Part shown: in pieces, positions 27,306 through 36,176 of the stretch
Position numbering within the stretch: the stretch's first letter is position 1
Layout: each line of letters starts with the position of its first letter
NCBI RefSeq assembly: GCF_902499555.1
Contig: NZ_CABVMM010000002.1
Location: forward strand, 124,001 to 188,000
Direction: 5' to 3'
Source of the DNA: Mesonia oceanica
Lineage (GTDB): Bacteria > Bacteroidota > Bacteroidia > Flavobacteriales > Flavobacteriaceae
Length of the DNA stretch: 64,000 nt
Position numbers and translations under genes: made by a program
Notes under the pieces: model-generated
The model's database searches: none
What the model saw: only the letters and a program-made list of their open reading frames with translations
What the model was told of the DNA's origin: nothing

Positions 27306-28019
27306 ATGGATAATTTTCAAATAGAAACTGCCCAAAATGTCGCTATTGAGCAAAATATTGCCAACTTAGGGGATAGGGTATTGGCCTATATTGTTGATAT
27401 TTTGGTAATTGCAACTTATGCCATCTTAGCCATATTTTTATTAGGTATGATATCACTAAGTTCCCGAGATACATGGGTGTTTATGCTTATTGTAGGCTTG
27501 CCGGTTTTTTTATATCCTTTATTGGCCGAAACTTTTTTTAATGGGCAAACTCTTGGTAAAGCGCTTTTGAGAACTCGAGTGGTAAAATTAGACGGTTCTA
27601 AAGCGGGGTTTTCCAATTTTGCCATTAGGTGGTTGTTAGGTCTTTTAGAGTTAGGAATGACTTCCGGTGCATTGGCACTAGTGGTTTATTTATTAAATGG
27701 ACATGGGCAACGCTTAGGAGATATTGCTGCGAAAACAACGGTGATTTCAGAAAAACAACAAACATTCTTGCATCAAACCATAGGCATGGAAATACCGGAA
27801 GACTATCAACCGGAATATCCGCAAGTCACTGTCTTTTCTGATAACGAGATACAAACCATTAAAAACCTATATCAAAAAGCAAAGCGGGAATCTAATCATG
27901 CTATTATTGTCTCTTTATCCAACAAGGTAAGTTCTATGATGGAGGTGACGCCTAAGCAGCGACCTTTACAGTTTATAGATAGAATTATTGCAGATTATAA
28001 TTATTATACCCAAAGGTAG
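27306..28019 (+). CDS. RDD-family membrane protein
   Basis: 237 residues with three to four helices and the family arrangement: NLGDRVLAYIVDILVI near 20, FFNGQTLGKALLRTRVV near 78-94, and LNGHGQRLGDIAAKTTV near 137. It is divergent from the SpoIIM-like gene with 36 bases between starts; RDD and SpoIIM genes are frequent neighbours. Its stop is directly followed by the next ATG. Confidence 0.9.
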   Translation: MDNFQIETAQNVAIEQNIANLGDRVLAYIVDILVIATYAILAIFLLGMISLSSRDTWVFMLIVGLPVFLYPLLAETFFNGQTLGKALLRTRVVKLDGSKAGFSNFAIRWLLGLLELGMTSGALALVVYLLNGHGQRLGDIAAKTTVISEKQQTFLHQTIGMEIPEDYQPEYPQVTVFSDNEIQTIKNLYQKAKRESNHAIIVSLSNKVSSMMEVTPKQRPLQFIDRIIADYNYYTQR

Positions 28020-28637
28020 ATGGAATATTTAATGGTAATCGATATACTAGGAGTGATTTCCTTTGCTATTTCTGGAGTACTTTCTTCTATGAAAAAGAAA
28101 ATGGATCCTTTTGGTATTTTCATTATCGCTTTTGTCGCCTCTGTAGGGGGAGGGACTTTACGGGATATTCTTATTGGTTTTCCTGTGGCTTGGATGCGTG
28201 ATTTAACTTATATGTACGTAATTATGGGAACTTCTGTGTTTGCCATAATTTTCAGGAAAAAACTGGTCTACTTAAGAAAGTCACTTTTTTTGTTTGATAC
28301 GGTGGGAATTGGCCTGTATACTGTTTTAGGAATAGAAAAAGGTTTATCGGCAGATTTCCCCCCAATTATTTGTATCGCTATTGGTACAATGACGGCTTGT
28401 TTTGGTGGGGTAATCAGAGATATTTTATGTAATGAAATTCCGCTTCTATTTAGAACGAAAGAAATTTATGCAACGGCTTGTATTTTAGGAGGAATTACTT
28501 ACTTTTTATTAATGCAATTTCCTTTGAGCGACGGGGTGATTTTTACAATTTCCGGAGCGGTAGTAATTTTTACAAGATCTTTAGCTGTCTATTTTGATAT
28601 TCGTTTGCCTTCGGTTTATTTTGATGTTGACAACTAA
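28020..28637 (+). CDS. Trimeric intracellular cation-channel/UPF0126-type membrane protein
   Basis: 205 residues, seven helices in two similar halves, each with a glycine-rich repeat: VASVGGGTLRDILIG near 40-54 and MTACFGGVIRDILCNEIP near 125-142. This is the YicG/YadS (UPF0126) family, bacterial relatives of TRIC channels; some act as glycine transporters. It begins on the base after the RDD stop, and ends 2 bases from the convergent cyclophilin gene. Confidence 0.9.
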   Translation: MEYLMVIDILGVISFAISGVLSSMKKKMDPFGIFIIAFVASVGGGTLRDILIGFPVAWMRDLTYMYVIMGTSVFAIIFRKKLVYLRKSLFLFDTVGIGLYTVLGIEKGLSADFPPIICIAIGTMTACFGGVIRDILCNEIPLLFRTKEIYATACILGGITYFLLMQFPLSDGVIFTISGAVVIFTRSLAVYFDIRLPSVYFDVDN

Positions 28638-28639
28638 TT

Positions 28640-29392
28640 TTAGTTTACAACAATACTATCAATCATAATATTTTTTTTGGGCCATTCACTTTGGTCGGTT
28701 TCTACTTTTGCCATTTCATTCACCACATCCATTCCTTGGGTAACTTTTCCAAAAACAGTATGTTTTTTATCTAAGTGATGAGCTCCATTTTTATCCTGAA
28801 CAATAAAAAATTCAAATGGGGAAGAAGCTTTACTTATATTTTGTTCGCTGTATTTTGCTGCAGAAAAAGCTCCGTAATTGTGTAAATGTCCGGCATCGCT
28901 TTCACTCGGAATCAAATAATCACCCACTTTAGACCGTACCTTTTGGGTTGCAACGTTATCGCTATTACCGCCTTGGACTACAAAGTTTTCGGCTATACGG
29001 TGAAAAAAAGTAGTTTCGAAATAGCCCATTTTAGCTAACCTTATAAAATTGGCGCGGTGAAGTGGAGTATCGTTAAATAATTGTACGTGAATTGCTCCAA
29101 AACGTGTATAGATAATGGCTTTATCCTCAGGATTTTCTTTTCCGTATTTTTCAAGAAAAGCTTTTAAATCTTTTTGTTCAATAGTTTCAATAGAGCGAAT
29201 ATCGATATCCATTTCTTTACCCCCGCTAGGAATCTTTACTGAATTTAAAATACTATCGGTTCTTTGTTTTTCCCTTTTTTCTTGTAAATCTTTCTCGTTT
29301 ACTTTCTTACTTTTATTGTTATCTTCACAACTTGTGAGGAAAACAAACCCACTAAGGGCTATTAGCAAAGAAATTTTTTGAATGTATGACAT
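28640..29392 (-). CDS. Cyclophilin-type peptidyl-prolyl isomerase lipoprotein
   Basis: 250 residues with a lipoprotein signal ending FLTSC at Cys22 and then EDNN. After a charged linker of about 60 residues the cyclophilin domain begins (AIIYTRFGAIHVQLF), with the catalytic segment TTFFHRIAENFVVQGG and GAFSAAKYSEQ. It folds proteins in the periplasm. Its start codon is complementary to 29390-29392 and overlaps the start of the divergent Nudix gene. Confidence 0.93.
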   Translation of the reverse strand: MSYIQKISLLIALSGFVFLTSCEDNNKSKKVNEKDLQEKREKQRTDSILNSVKIPSGGKEMDIDIRSIETIEQKDLKAFLEKYGKENPEDKAIIYTRFGAIHVQLFNDTPLHRANFIRLAKMGYFETTFFHRIAENFVVQGGNSDNVATQKVRSKVGDYLIPSESDAGHLHNYGAFSAAKYSEQNISKASSPFEFFIVQDKNGAHHLDKKHTVFGKVTQGMDVVNEMAKVETDQSEWPKKNIMIDSIVVN

Positions 29393-30027
29393 TTTCAGAA
29401 TTTAAAAATTCGGTTTCAAAAATAGAAAAAATTCAACTGATAGGGGAGAAAGCCCATTTAGAAATGGCGCCTAATTTCAGAAAAAAAGAAATCGATCGTA
29501 TAGATATAGCAAGTAAGAATCCTAAACGTGCCGGGGTGATGGCTTTATTTTATCCCAATGCAGCTGGGGAAACTTGCCTTACCTTAATCTTGAGAAAAAC
29601 GTACAAAGGAGTACATTCAGCTCAAATTGGCTTTCCCGGAGGGAGGGAAGAAGAAGAAGATCGTGATTTAATGGAAACCGCATTACGGGAAACCCATGAA
29701 GAAGTAGGTGTTGCACCGGAAGAAATTAAGGTCTTAAAAAAACTGACTAAAATCTATATTCCACCTTCTAATTTTTGGGTACAGCCTTATTTGGGGATTG
29801 CTGAGCAAACACCGCAATTTATGAAGCAAGAAAGTGAAGTAGAAGAGATACTGGAAGTAAGCTTGAAAGATTTTCTTAATGATCGCAATTTAATTGAAAA
29901 AGAGCTCTCTACTTCTTACGCAAAAAATGTACTTGTTCCAGCTTTTTATTTAAACGAACAAATAGTTTGGGGAGCTACCGGTATGATGCTCAATGAGGTA
30001 AAGGGAATTTTGAAAGAAGTACTATAA
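29386..30027 (+). CDS. Nudix hydrolase, CoA pyrophosphatase type
   Basis: 213 residues with a complete Nudix box GGREEEEDRDLMETALRETH plus EEVGV (residues about 86-110), preceded by the CoA-pyrophosphatase signature LRKTYKGVHSAQIGFPG. Such enzymes hydrolyse CoA or its derivatives to 4'-phosphopantetheine and 3',5'-ADP. The ATG at 29386 gives the family-like N-terminus MTFSEFKNSVSKIEKI; the next ATG would delete 26 residues. The gene therefore starts within the first codons of the divergent cyclophilin gene. Confidence 0.9.
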   Translation: MTFSEFKNSVSKIEKIQLIGEKAHLEMAPNFRKKEIDRIDIASKNPKRAGVMALFYPNAAGETCLTLILRKTYKGVHSAQIGFPGGREEEEDRDLMETALRETHEEVGVAPEEIKVLKKLTKIYIPPSNFWVQPYLGIAEQTPQFMKQESEVEEILEVSLKDFLNDRNLIEKELSTSYAKNVLVPAFYLNEQIVWGATGMMLNEVKGILKEVL

Positions 30028-30041
30028 GTTAGCTATTTTCG

Positions 30042-30049
30042 TATCTTTG
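30042..30049 (+). promoter_or_regulatory. -7 promoter element upstream of the acyltransferase
   Basis: TATCTTTG fits TAnnTTTG, 21 bases before the ATG at 30071. It argues that the TTG at 30047, which lies inside this element, is not the start codon. Confidence 0.5.
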
Positions 30050-30070
30050 AAGGTTCTAAACAAAGCAAAA

Positions 30071-30898
30071 ATGGGGATATTCAAAAAAAATCCTTTTGGA
30101 CATATATTATTCTTAAAAAAATGGCTCATTAGAATTATGGGAGCGATGACGCATCGTCGCTATCATGGTTTTAATAACCTTCACATAGAAGGGTCAGAAA
30201 TTATAAAAGATTTGCCCGATACTAAGGTTTTATTCGTTTCTAATCATCAAACTTATTTTGCCGATGTGGTAGCGATGTTTCATGTGTTTAATGCGAGTTT
30301 AAGCGGCAGGGTAGATAATATTAGGAATATTGGATACTTGTGGAACCCAAAACTGAATATTTATTACATCGCCGCCAAAGAAACTATGAAAGCGGGGTTA
30401 TTGGCACGTATTTTGGCTTATGCAGGTAGTATTTCTATTGAAAGAACTTGGCGCTCGAAAGGAAAAGAAGTGAACCGTCAGGTAAAAATGAGCGATATCA
30501 CCAATATTAAGAAAGCTTTAGATGATGGTTGGGTAATTACCTTTCCGCAAGGAACCACACGACCTTGGAAACCTATTAGAAAAGGAACCGCTCATATTAT
30601 TAAACAATATAAACCCGTTGTGGTCCCTATTGTAATTGATGGTTTTAGAAGATCTTTTGATAGAAAAGGGATTCGGATTAAAAAACGTGGAATTCTTCAA
30701 TCGATGGTGATTAAAGAACCATTGGAGATAGACTACGAGAACGATTCTTATGATGATATTGTCTCTAAAATAGAGTATGCCATCGAGCAGCACCCTTCTT
30801 TCCTTAAAGTTATTCCTGAGAAAGAGCTGAAAATACAAGAAGAACTTAATGAAATGAGAAGATGGAGTTACAAAGAAGATCCATCTTCTGAGGCTTAA
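30071..30898 (+). CDS. PlsC-like 1-acylglycerol-phosphate acyltransferase
   Basis: 275 residues from the ATG at 30071 (an in-frame TTG at 30047 is less likely). It carries acyltransferase motif I as SNHQTYFADVVAMF, where the His and Asp are five rather than the usual four residues apart, motif III as FPQGTTRPW with Gln in place of the usual Glu, and motif IV VVPIVIDG. It should transfer fatty acyl groups to a lysophospholipid or related acceptor at the inner membrane. The altered motifs suggest a divergent subfamily. Confidence 0.8.
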   Translation: MGIFKKNPFGHILFLKKWLIRIMGAMTHRRYHGFNNLHIEGSEIIKDLPDTKVLFVSNHQTYFADVVAMFHVFNASLSGRVDNIRNIGYLWNPKLNIYYIAAKETMKAGLLARILAYAGSISIERTWRSKGKEVNRQVKMSDITNIKKALDDGWVITFPQGTTRPWKPIRKGTAHIIKQYKPVVVPIVIDGFRRSFDRKGIRIKKRGILQSMVIKEPLEIDYENDSYDDIVSKIEYAIEQHPSFLKVIPEKELKIQEELNEMRRWSYKEDPSSEA

Positions 30899-30988
30899 AT
30901 GTTAAAATTAGTATATTTTAACAAAATAAAATTTAATTGGCACGTTAGTTGAACTATTATGTAGTGTATGTTAAAAACTGATTTTAAG

Positions 30989-31018
30989 TTGATTATGATT
31001 AGTTTTTGATTAAATTTG
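30989..31018 (+). promoter_or_regulatory. Consensus flavobacterial promoter
   Basis: TTG at 30989-30991, a 19-base spacer and TAAATTTG at 31011-31018 match the TTG-N19-TAnnTTTG consensus exactly. It would start transcription about 28 bases before the serine hydrolase ATG. Confidence 0.78.
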
Positions 31019-31053
31019 AATCAACACAACCTAATTAAAATTAAAATTTATTT

Positions 31054-31968
31054 ATGTTAAAGCACATTTTCCTAAGTATTTTTTCAACCATCTTATTATT
31101 CACTTCTGTCAACGCACAACAGAGCTTACCTTTAAATGATTTTAATCAGATAGCTCCGCTTTCAGAAATTGAAAACGATCCACTTCAAGTGTTGTTAGAA
31201 GATGAGATTATGAAGAATCCTACCTGGAGACGTCTTATTAACAATAAAAAGATGTCTGTTGGAGTAGTCGATTTAAATAATATCAATAGTGTGCATTATG
31301 CAGGAATCAATAGTCAAGAAATGATGTATGCAGCTAGCTTACCAAAAATTGCTATTCTTTTAGCTTCTATGGATGCTATTGAAAAATGTGAGTTGGCAGA
31401 AACTCCTGAGGTAACAAGAGATCTTAATCTGATGATTAACCGATCAGATAATCACGCATCTACACGAATGATAGACCGTTTAGGTTACGATAAAATTGCT
31501 GCTGTGTTACAAAGTGATGAATATAAACTTTATGACAAAGTAAATGGCGGTGGTTTATGGGTAGGTAAGAGATATGCTGCCGGAGGACCAAGAAATCCAG
31601 ATCCTATTAAAGGATTAAGCCATGCAGCCAGTGTACAACAAGTTTGTAGATTTTACTACAAAATGATTACCGGTAATTTGGTATCACCAGAAAAGTCTAA
31701 GAAAATGTTAGACATTATGGAAGATTCACATTTACATCATAAATTTGTAAATACACTAGATAGAATTGCACCAAACGCAAGAGTATTTAGAAAGTCTGGA
31801 TCTTGGAGAAACTATCACGCAGATTCTGCCTTGGTATGGGGAAAAGATGGAAGAAAGTACATTTTAGTAGCCTTAGTAGAAGATCCAAACGGAGAACAAA
31901 TTATAAGAGATTTAGTAGTTCCAGTTGAAAACATAATCAAAAAATCACGTTCTTTGGAAACTACTTAA
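31054..31968 (+). CDS. Secreted class A beta-lactamase-like serine hydrolase
   Basis: 304 residues with a signal peptide ending NAQQS. The penicillin-binding/beta-lactamase active-site motifs are complete: Ser95-x-x-Lys98 (SLPK), Ser131-Asp-Asn133 and KSG near 246 (FRKSGSW). No canonical Glu166 omega loop is apparent, so peptidase, amidase or esterase activity is as likely as beta-lactamase. It has its own consensus promoter and precedes the NTT-HEAT gene by 23 bases, suggesting cotranscription. Confidence 0.82.
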   Translation: MLKHIFLSIFSTILLFTSVNAQQSLPLNDFNQIAPLSEIENDPLQVLLEDEIMKNPTWRRLINNKKMSVGVVDLNNINSVHYAGINSQEMMYAASLPKIAILLASMDAIEKCELAETPEVTRDLNLMINRSDNHASTRMIDRLGYDKIAAVLQSDEYKLYDKVNGGGLWVGKRYAAGGPRNPDPIKGLSHAASVQQVCRFYYKMITGNLVSPEKSKKMLDIMEDSHLHHKFVNTLDRIAPNARVFRKSGSWRNYHADSALVWGKDGRKYILVALVEDPNGEQIIRDLVVPVENIIKKSRSLETT

Positions 31969-31991
31969 TAAAAAAGTAGTCAATCCAAAAA

Positions 31992-34808
31992 ATGCTGAGA
32001 AAACTAGTACAGAGAACATTTGACATTAGAAGCGGAGAACTAGGCGTTTCGTTGTTAATGCAACTCTATATATTTTTAATCATCACAACGCTGTTAATAG
32101 TAAAACCTACTGTTAACGCGTTGTTTCTTTCTGAATTAACTTCCCAAAGTTTACCTTACGCTTTCTTATTAGTAGCCTTGGTAGCTATGGGAAGTTCTTA
32201 TTTTTACAATAAGGCTTTAAAGCGTTTTTCCTTACTTAGGATTATCACCTTTACCTTAATCATTTCAGCTTTAGTATTTATCTCTTTAAAAGTACTTTTA
32301 AGCCTTCACTATTTTTCTACTTGGCTGCTTTATTTCTATTATGTTTGGGTAGCTATTTACGCAGTATTAGCCACTTCACAATTTTGGATTTTAGCCAATT
32401 TGGTGTACAACATCCGTGAAGCTAAACGCTTGTTTGGTTTTATTGGAGCAGGAGCCATTAGTGGGGGTATTTTAGGCGGTTACCTTACCAATTTACTAGC
32501 ACCCATTATAGGGAATGACGATTTAATGATTATCGGTGCTATTTTAGTAATTGGTTGTATTCCTTTATTGCATATTATTTGGAGAAAACGCGTAAAAAGT
32601 TTAGGGGTTTTTAGACAACAGCAACGAACTTACGCTTCTAACGAATCGTCTTTTAAATTAATCTTAGAGTCTAAACACCTAACCTACATTGCGGGAATTA
32701 TTGGAGTAGGGGTGTTGGTAGCCAAATTGGTGGACTACCAATATAGTGATATGGCTTCCAAAGCGATACCCGATTCAGATGAATTGGCTTCCTTTTTTGG
32801 GTTTTGGTTCTCTACTTTTAATGCAAGTTCCTTAGTCATTCAATTATTTTTAACACGAAAAATAGTTGGGGTTTGGGGAACAGCATCCACACTTCTTGTT
32901 TTACCTTTGGGTATTGGCCTTGCTGCTATTCTCTTTATTGTTTTTCCTGAACTTTGGGTAGTCGTACTTTTAAAAGCAGTAGATGGAAGTTTAAAGCAAT
33001 CGATTAATAAAGCGGCGCAAGAACTTTTGGTTTTGCCCGTTCCTACCGAAATAAAAAATAAAACAAAATCTTTTATAGATGTTGTTGTAGATAGTGTTGC
33101 TACCGGAATTGCAGGCTGTCTATTGATTTTTGTTGTAAGGGGACTTGATTTTGAAGCTTACCAGGTTTCTATTTTAATCCTTGTATTTATTAGTATTTGG
33201 TTTTTCTTTATTTATAAAGTTAGAAAAACCTATTTTCATTCGTTTAGGGATAATTTAGTGAGTTTTAGAAATAAAAGTCAACTTGACAAGAAAAAGCAAA
33301 AATCAAAAAGTGTTTCTACAAAAGCTACTATTATAAAAGTTCTGGAAACCGGGGAGGATAGTGAAATATTATTTATGCTGAATAAGGTAAACGATGTTTC
33401 AGATAAAAGGTTACGGAGTTTAATTATTAAATTATTAGATCATCCCTCAAGCGAAATAAAAGCAGCTGCTATTTCCAATTTATATTTACTCGATAAAGGA
33501 ACTGCTGCAGAAAAAGTAGAAAAACTTATTCATACCAAAGATGATGAAGTCGTATTAGCTGCTATGCGCTATTTACTCACCCATACCGATATTAACGATC
33601 TTCAGGTTTTTGATAGCTACCTTAATCACGAAAATCCTTATATTTCTTCAGCAGCGCTTTTATGTTTGGCCATTGAATCGCGGGACAATAAAAAACTTGC
33701 TTTGCGCTACAATTTAGAATTACGCCTAGAAAAGAAAATAGAAGACGTTAATTTACCTAGTGAAGATCATCGTATTGAAGAAACCATTGAATTGATTCAG
33801 GCAATTGGCTACGCAGAAAACCCTAAATTTTATTCCTTTATCACTGCGCATTTCAATAATAAAAACGAAGAAGTAATTTCTGCAGCTATTAAAGCGGCTG
33901 GAATAAGTTCTAGTGCTATATTTTTAAATGATTTGTTAGATTTTCTTCAGAAGAAAAATTTTAGGGAAGAAAGTATTAAGGCGCTAAAAAACTATGGTCA
34001 TGCCATTATTAAAGAACTTATCTTTAAGTTGAATTTTGATCATATTTCATCCAATAGCAAACAATTTATCCCGGAAATTATAGGAGGTTTTGGAGGTCAG
34101 CAAGCCGTTGATGGGTTATTTAAATTATTACGAAATAAAGATTTAGTCGTAAGGTTGGAAGCGGCCAGGGTTTTAAATAAATTAAAGACCAGCAACACGA
34201 CATTAAAATTCAGTAAAAAGAGCGTTGTACGTTTAATTCTTCAAGAATGTAAGCTTTACCACAAAACGTTGTCGGCAATGCAAATTCAGAAGCAAATTTT
34301 TATTCGCTATGAAGATACCTTGACTAACGATAAAGATTTAGAAGAATATTCTGCACGAAATAGTTTAATTGAAATTCTAGAAAAACGATTGGATCATGGA
34401 TTGGAACAGATTTTCACGTTGTTAGGGCTTCGCTATCAACAAAAAGATATAGAAATTGCTTACCACGGAATATTAAGTGATAAGCAAGATATACGGGCAA
34501 ATGCAATCGAGTTTTTAGACAATTTACTACATCCTAATTTGAAGGAAGCTTTATTACCATTGGTAGAAAACACGATGGTCATGTCTCACGAAACCGATCG
34601 TGATGATTTAGTGATTCCTACCGAAAAACATTGTTTTGAAATGTTATTGAAAGGAAAGGATTTAAAGATAAAATTAGCTGTTCTATACTTGATCGCCCAG
34701 TTAGAAGATAAATCTTATATCTCTCTAGTGAAACCCTTGATAATTCATCGAAATAAAAAAATAAGTACTTTTGCCCAAGATGCTTTAAATCAGTTGGAGA
34801 AAGTCTAG
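31992..34808 (+). CDS. NTT-like nucleotide transporter fused to a C-terminal HEAT-repeat domain
   Basis: 938 residues. Residues 1-420 hold about 12 membrane helices with features of the ATP/ADP translocase (NTT) superfamily: VKPTVNALFLSELTSQSLPY near 32-51, NIREAKRLFGFIGAGAISGG near 140-160, and KAVDGSLKQSINKAAQELL near 325-345. Residues 450-938 are helical HEAT-type repeats (SSEIKAAAISNLYLLD; NPYISSAALLCLA; DLVVRLEAARVLNKL). NTT-HEAT fusions are known in free-living bacteria but their transport role is unclear. The stop overlaps the stop of the convergent serine hydrolase gene. Confidence 0.78.
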   Translation: MLRKLVQRTFDIRSGELGVSLLMQLYIFLIITTLLIVKPTVNALFLSELTSQSLPYAFLLVALVAMGSSYFYNKALKRFSLLRIITFTLIISALVFISLKVLLSLHYFSTWLLYFYYVWVAIYAVLATSQFWILANLVYNIREAKRLFGFIGAGAISGGILGGYLTNLLAPIIGNDDLMIIGAILVIGCIPLLHIIWRKRVKSLGVFRQQQRTYASNESSFKLILESKHLTYIAGIIGVGVLVAKLVDYQYSDMASKAIPDSDELASFFGFWFSTFNASSLVIQLFLTRKIVGVWGTASTLLVLPLGIGLAAILFIVFPELWVVVLLKAVDGSLKQSINKAAQELLVLPVPTEIKNKTKSFIDVVVDSVATGIAGCLLIFVVRGLDFEAYQVSILILVFISIWFFFIYKVRKTYFHSFRDNLVSFRNKSQLDKKKQKSKSVSTKATIIKVLETGEDSEILFMLNKVNDVSDKRLRSLIIKLLDHPSSEIKAAAISNLYLLDKGTAAEKVEKLIHTKDDEVVLAAMRYLLTHTDINDLQVFDSYLNHENPYISSAALLCLAIESRDNKKLALRYNLELRLEKKIEDVNLPSEDHRIEETIELIQAIGYAENPKFYSFITAHFNNKNEEVISAAIKAAGISSSAIFLNDLLDFLQKKNFREESIKALKNYGHAIIKELIFKLNFDHISSNSKQFIPEIIGGFGGQQAVDGLFKLLRNKDLVVRLEAARVLNKLKTSNTTLKFSKKSVVRLILQECKLYHKTLSAMQIQKQIFIRYEDTLTNDKDLEEYSARNSLIEILEKRLDHGLEQIFTLLGLRYQQKDIEIAYHGILSDKQDIRANAIEFLDNLLHPNLKEALLPLVENTMVMSHETDRDDLVIPTEKHCFEMLLKGKDLKIKLAVLYLIAQLEDKSYISLVKPLIIHRNKKISTFAQDALNQLEKV

Positions 34809-36079
34809 GATTTTTCGGTTTCTTCTGTTTTAGGGTTAATCACTTCATCTATTTTAGAAGCCAATACCATATGATCCCAAGCAGAATTTTTTCGAAGTAC
34901 GTTCGTCATTAAACAAACCATATATTTTTTCCCGTTGGGGTGTTCAACAATAGCTACTGAATTCATATAATTATATACATTTCCAGCATATTCACCACAA
35001 GACTTTCCATTAGAACGATCACAAGAATATAAGGAGCCCGATTTAAAATACACCGCTGCATCTTTTAATTCTTGTGCATAAGCATACCTAATTCTACGAT
35101 CGGTCATATACATTAATCGCTTAATTTCGAGGCTGGAAGGTTTATCTACTACTTTTCCTTGTTCCAGTTGTACTAAATACTTCATTAATCCTAAAGGAGT
35201 TCCTATACTTCCTCCAATATCGCCTACGTATTTATTGGCGCCAGAAGTAAAAAAGCTACCTAATCTCCATTCATCGTGAGTGATCCCTATTTTTCTTAAA
35301 GGTTCATTGACAATTTGGTTGGCTAAAAGTGTTAGTTCTTTTTTAGGGGTATTTTTAAAATATTCATCTACTTCTTCTTGTGTAAGGTATTCATATTTAT
35401 CTTTAAAAGCCGCCATTAACAAAGCTTCTCGCCAAACTACACTTGCCGCGCCATTATTGCTTACACTCATCATATGGTCGGCCCATTCGTATAACGTAAA
35501 AACATCATTGGGACTTACCTTTCGCTTAACGAGTTTGTCATTTTCAATATCATAATCAGGAATGGTATGATGGTCATAAATAGCCCAATCGCCTGCTTTT
35601 ACCCTTTTATTTTTTAAGATGGCTTTTCTAGCTTCCCAAGATTCCGGACAAATATTGTGAAGTTGGGTAAATAAAGCTGTAATGACGGTTAATTTTCCGA
35701 CACTTCCCGGTTGATATCCCAAAGATTCTTTATGGCCCATATATTTGAGATGCTGCGGATCTGACATATCTAAAATGGTCAACGAATAATTTCCTGAGGG
35801 AATTACTTTTCTCAATTTTTCTGCAAAAGCTTCATCTTCCTGTAAAATTTCAGAAATGCTATCTTCTACTTGCGTAAGCTGAAGTTCAATACAGTTGAGC
35901 GGAAGTTGCGCTCCTATAGGTAAACTTAATTTTTGTGTAGAATCTTTTTTAATTCGTTCTAAACGTAAAAGCCTTGAAATTCCAGTAGATTCGTAGCCAT
36001 CGATAGGGTAGAAGCTTAAGGTAATAAAGGAGATAAATCCTAAACCAAGGAAAGTGAGTAATAGTTTTTTATGAGACAT
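34805..36079 (-). CDS. Membrane-anchored beta-lactamase-like serine hydrolase
   Basis: 424 residues with an N-terminal helix (about 5-24) and no clear cleavage site, so probably anchored facing the periplasm. Active-site motifs: Ser126-Val-Gly-Lys129, Ser207-Asn-Asn209 and KSG in YFKSGSLYSC. Cys pairs near the end (CDRSNGKSC) may form a disulfide. It is longer than class A beta-lactamases and has inserted segments. Same strand as, and 97 bases downstream of, the secreted dikinase gene. Confidence 0.8.
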   Translation of the reverse strand: MSHKKLLLTFLGLGFISFITLSFYPIDGYESTGISRLLRLERIKKDSTQKLSLPIGAQLPLNCIELQLTQVEDSISEILQEDEAFAEKLRKVIPSGNYSLTILDMSDPQHLKYMGHKESLGYQPGSVGKLTVITALFTQLHNICPESWEARKAILKNKRVKAGDWAIYDHHTIPDYDIENDKLVKRKVSPNDVFTLYEWADHMMSVSNNGAASVVWREALLMAAFKDKYEYLTQEEVDEYFKNTPKKELTLLANQIVNEPLRKIGITHDEWRLGSFFTSGANKYVGDIGGSIGTPLGLMKYLVQLEQGKVVDKPSSLEIKRLMYMTDRRIRYAYAQELKDAAVYFKSGSLYSCDRSNGKSCGEYAGNVYNYMNSVAIVEHPNGKKYMVCLMTNVLRKNSAWDHMVLASKIDEVINPKTEETEKS

Positions 36080-36176
36080 ATATTAAATTGAATTTTAAAG
36101 TTTTTAAGAGCAGATCTTATAGGTTTTAAAACCATAAGTCTATGCTCAATAAAATTTGATTAAACAATCACTTATT

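Noticed and set aside
27270..27353. Upstream start of the SpoIIM-like gene at 27353
   Set aside because: It would overlap the divergent RDD coding region by 48 bases and add an unlikely leader.
30047..30070. TTG start for the acyltransferase
   Set aside because: The TTG is inside a TATCTTTG promoter element; the ATG at 30071 gives a better N-terminus.
36116..36138. Inverted repeat CTTAT-A-GGTTTTAAAACC-ATAAG between dikinase and serine hydrolase genes
   Set aside because: AT-rich with no T run or loop of normal size; too weak to call a terminator.
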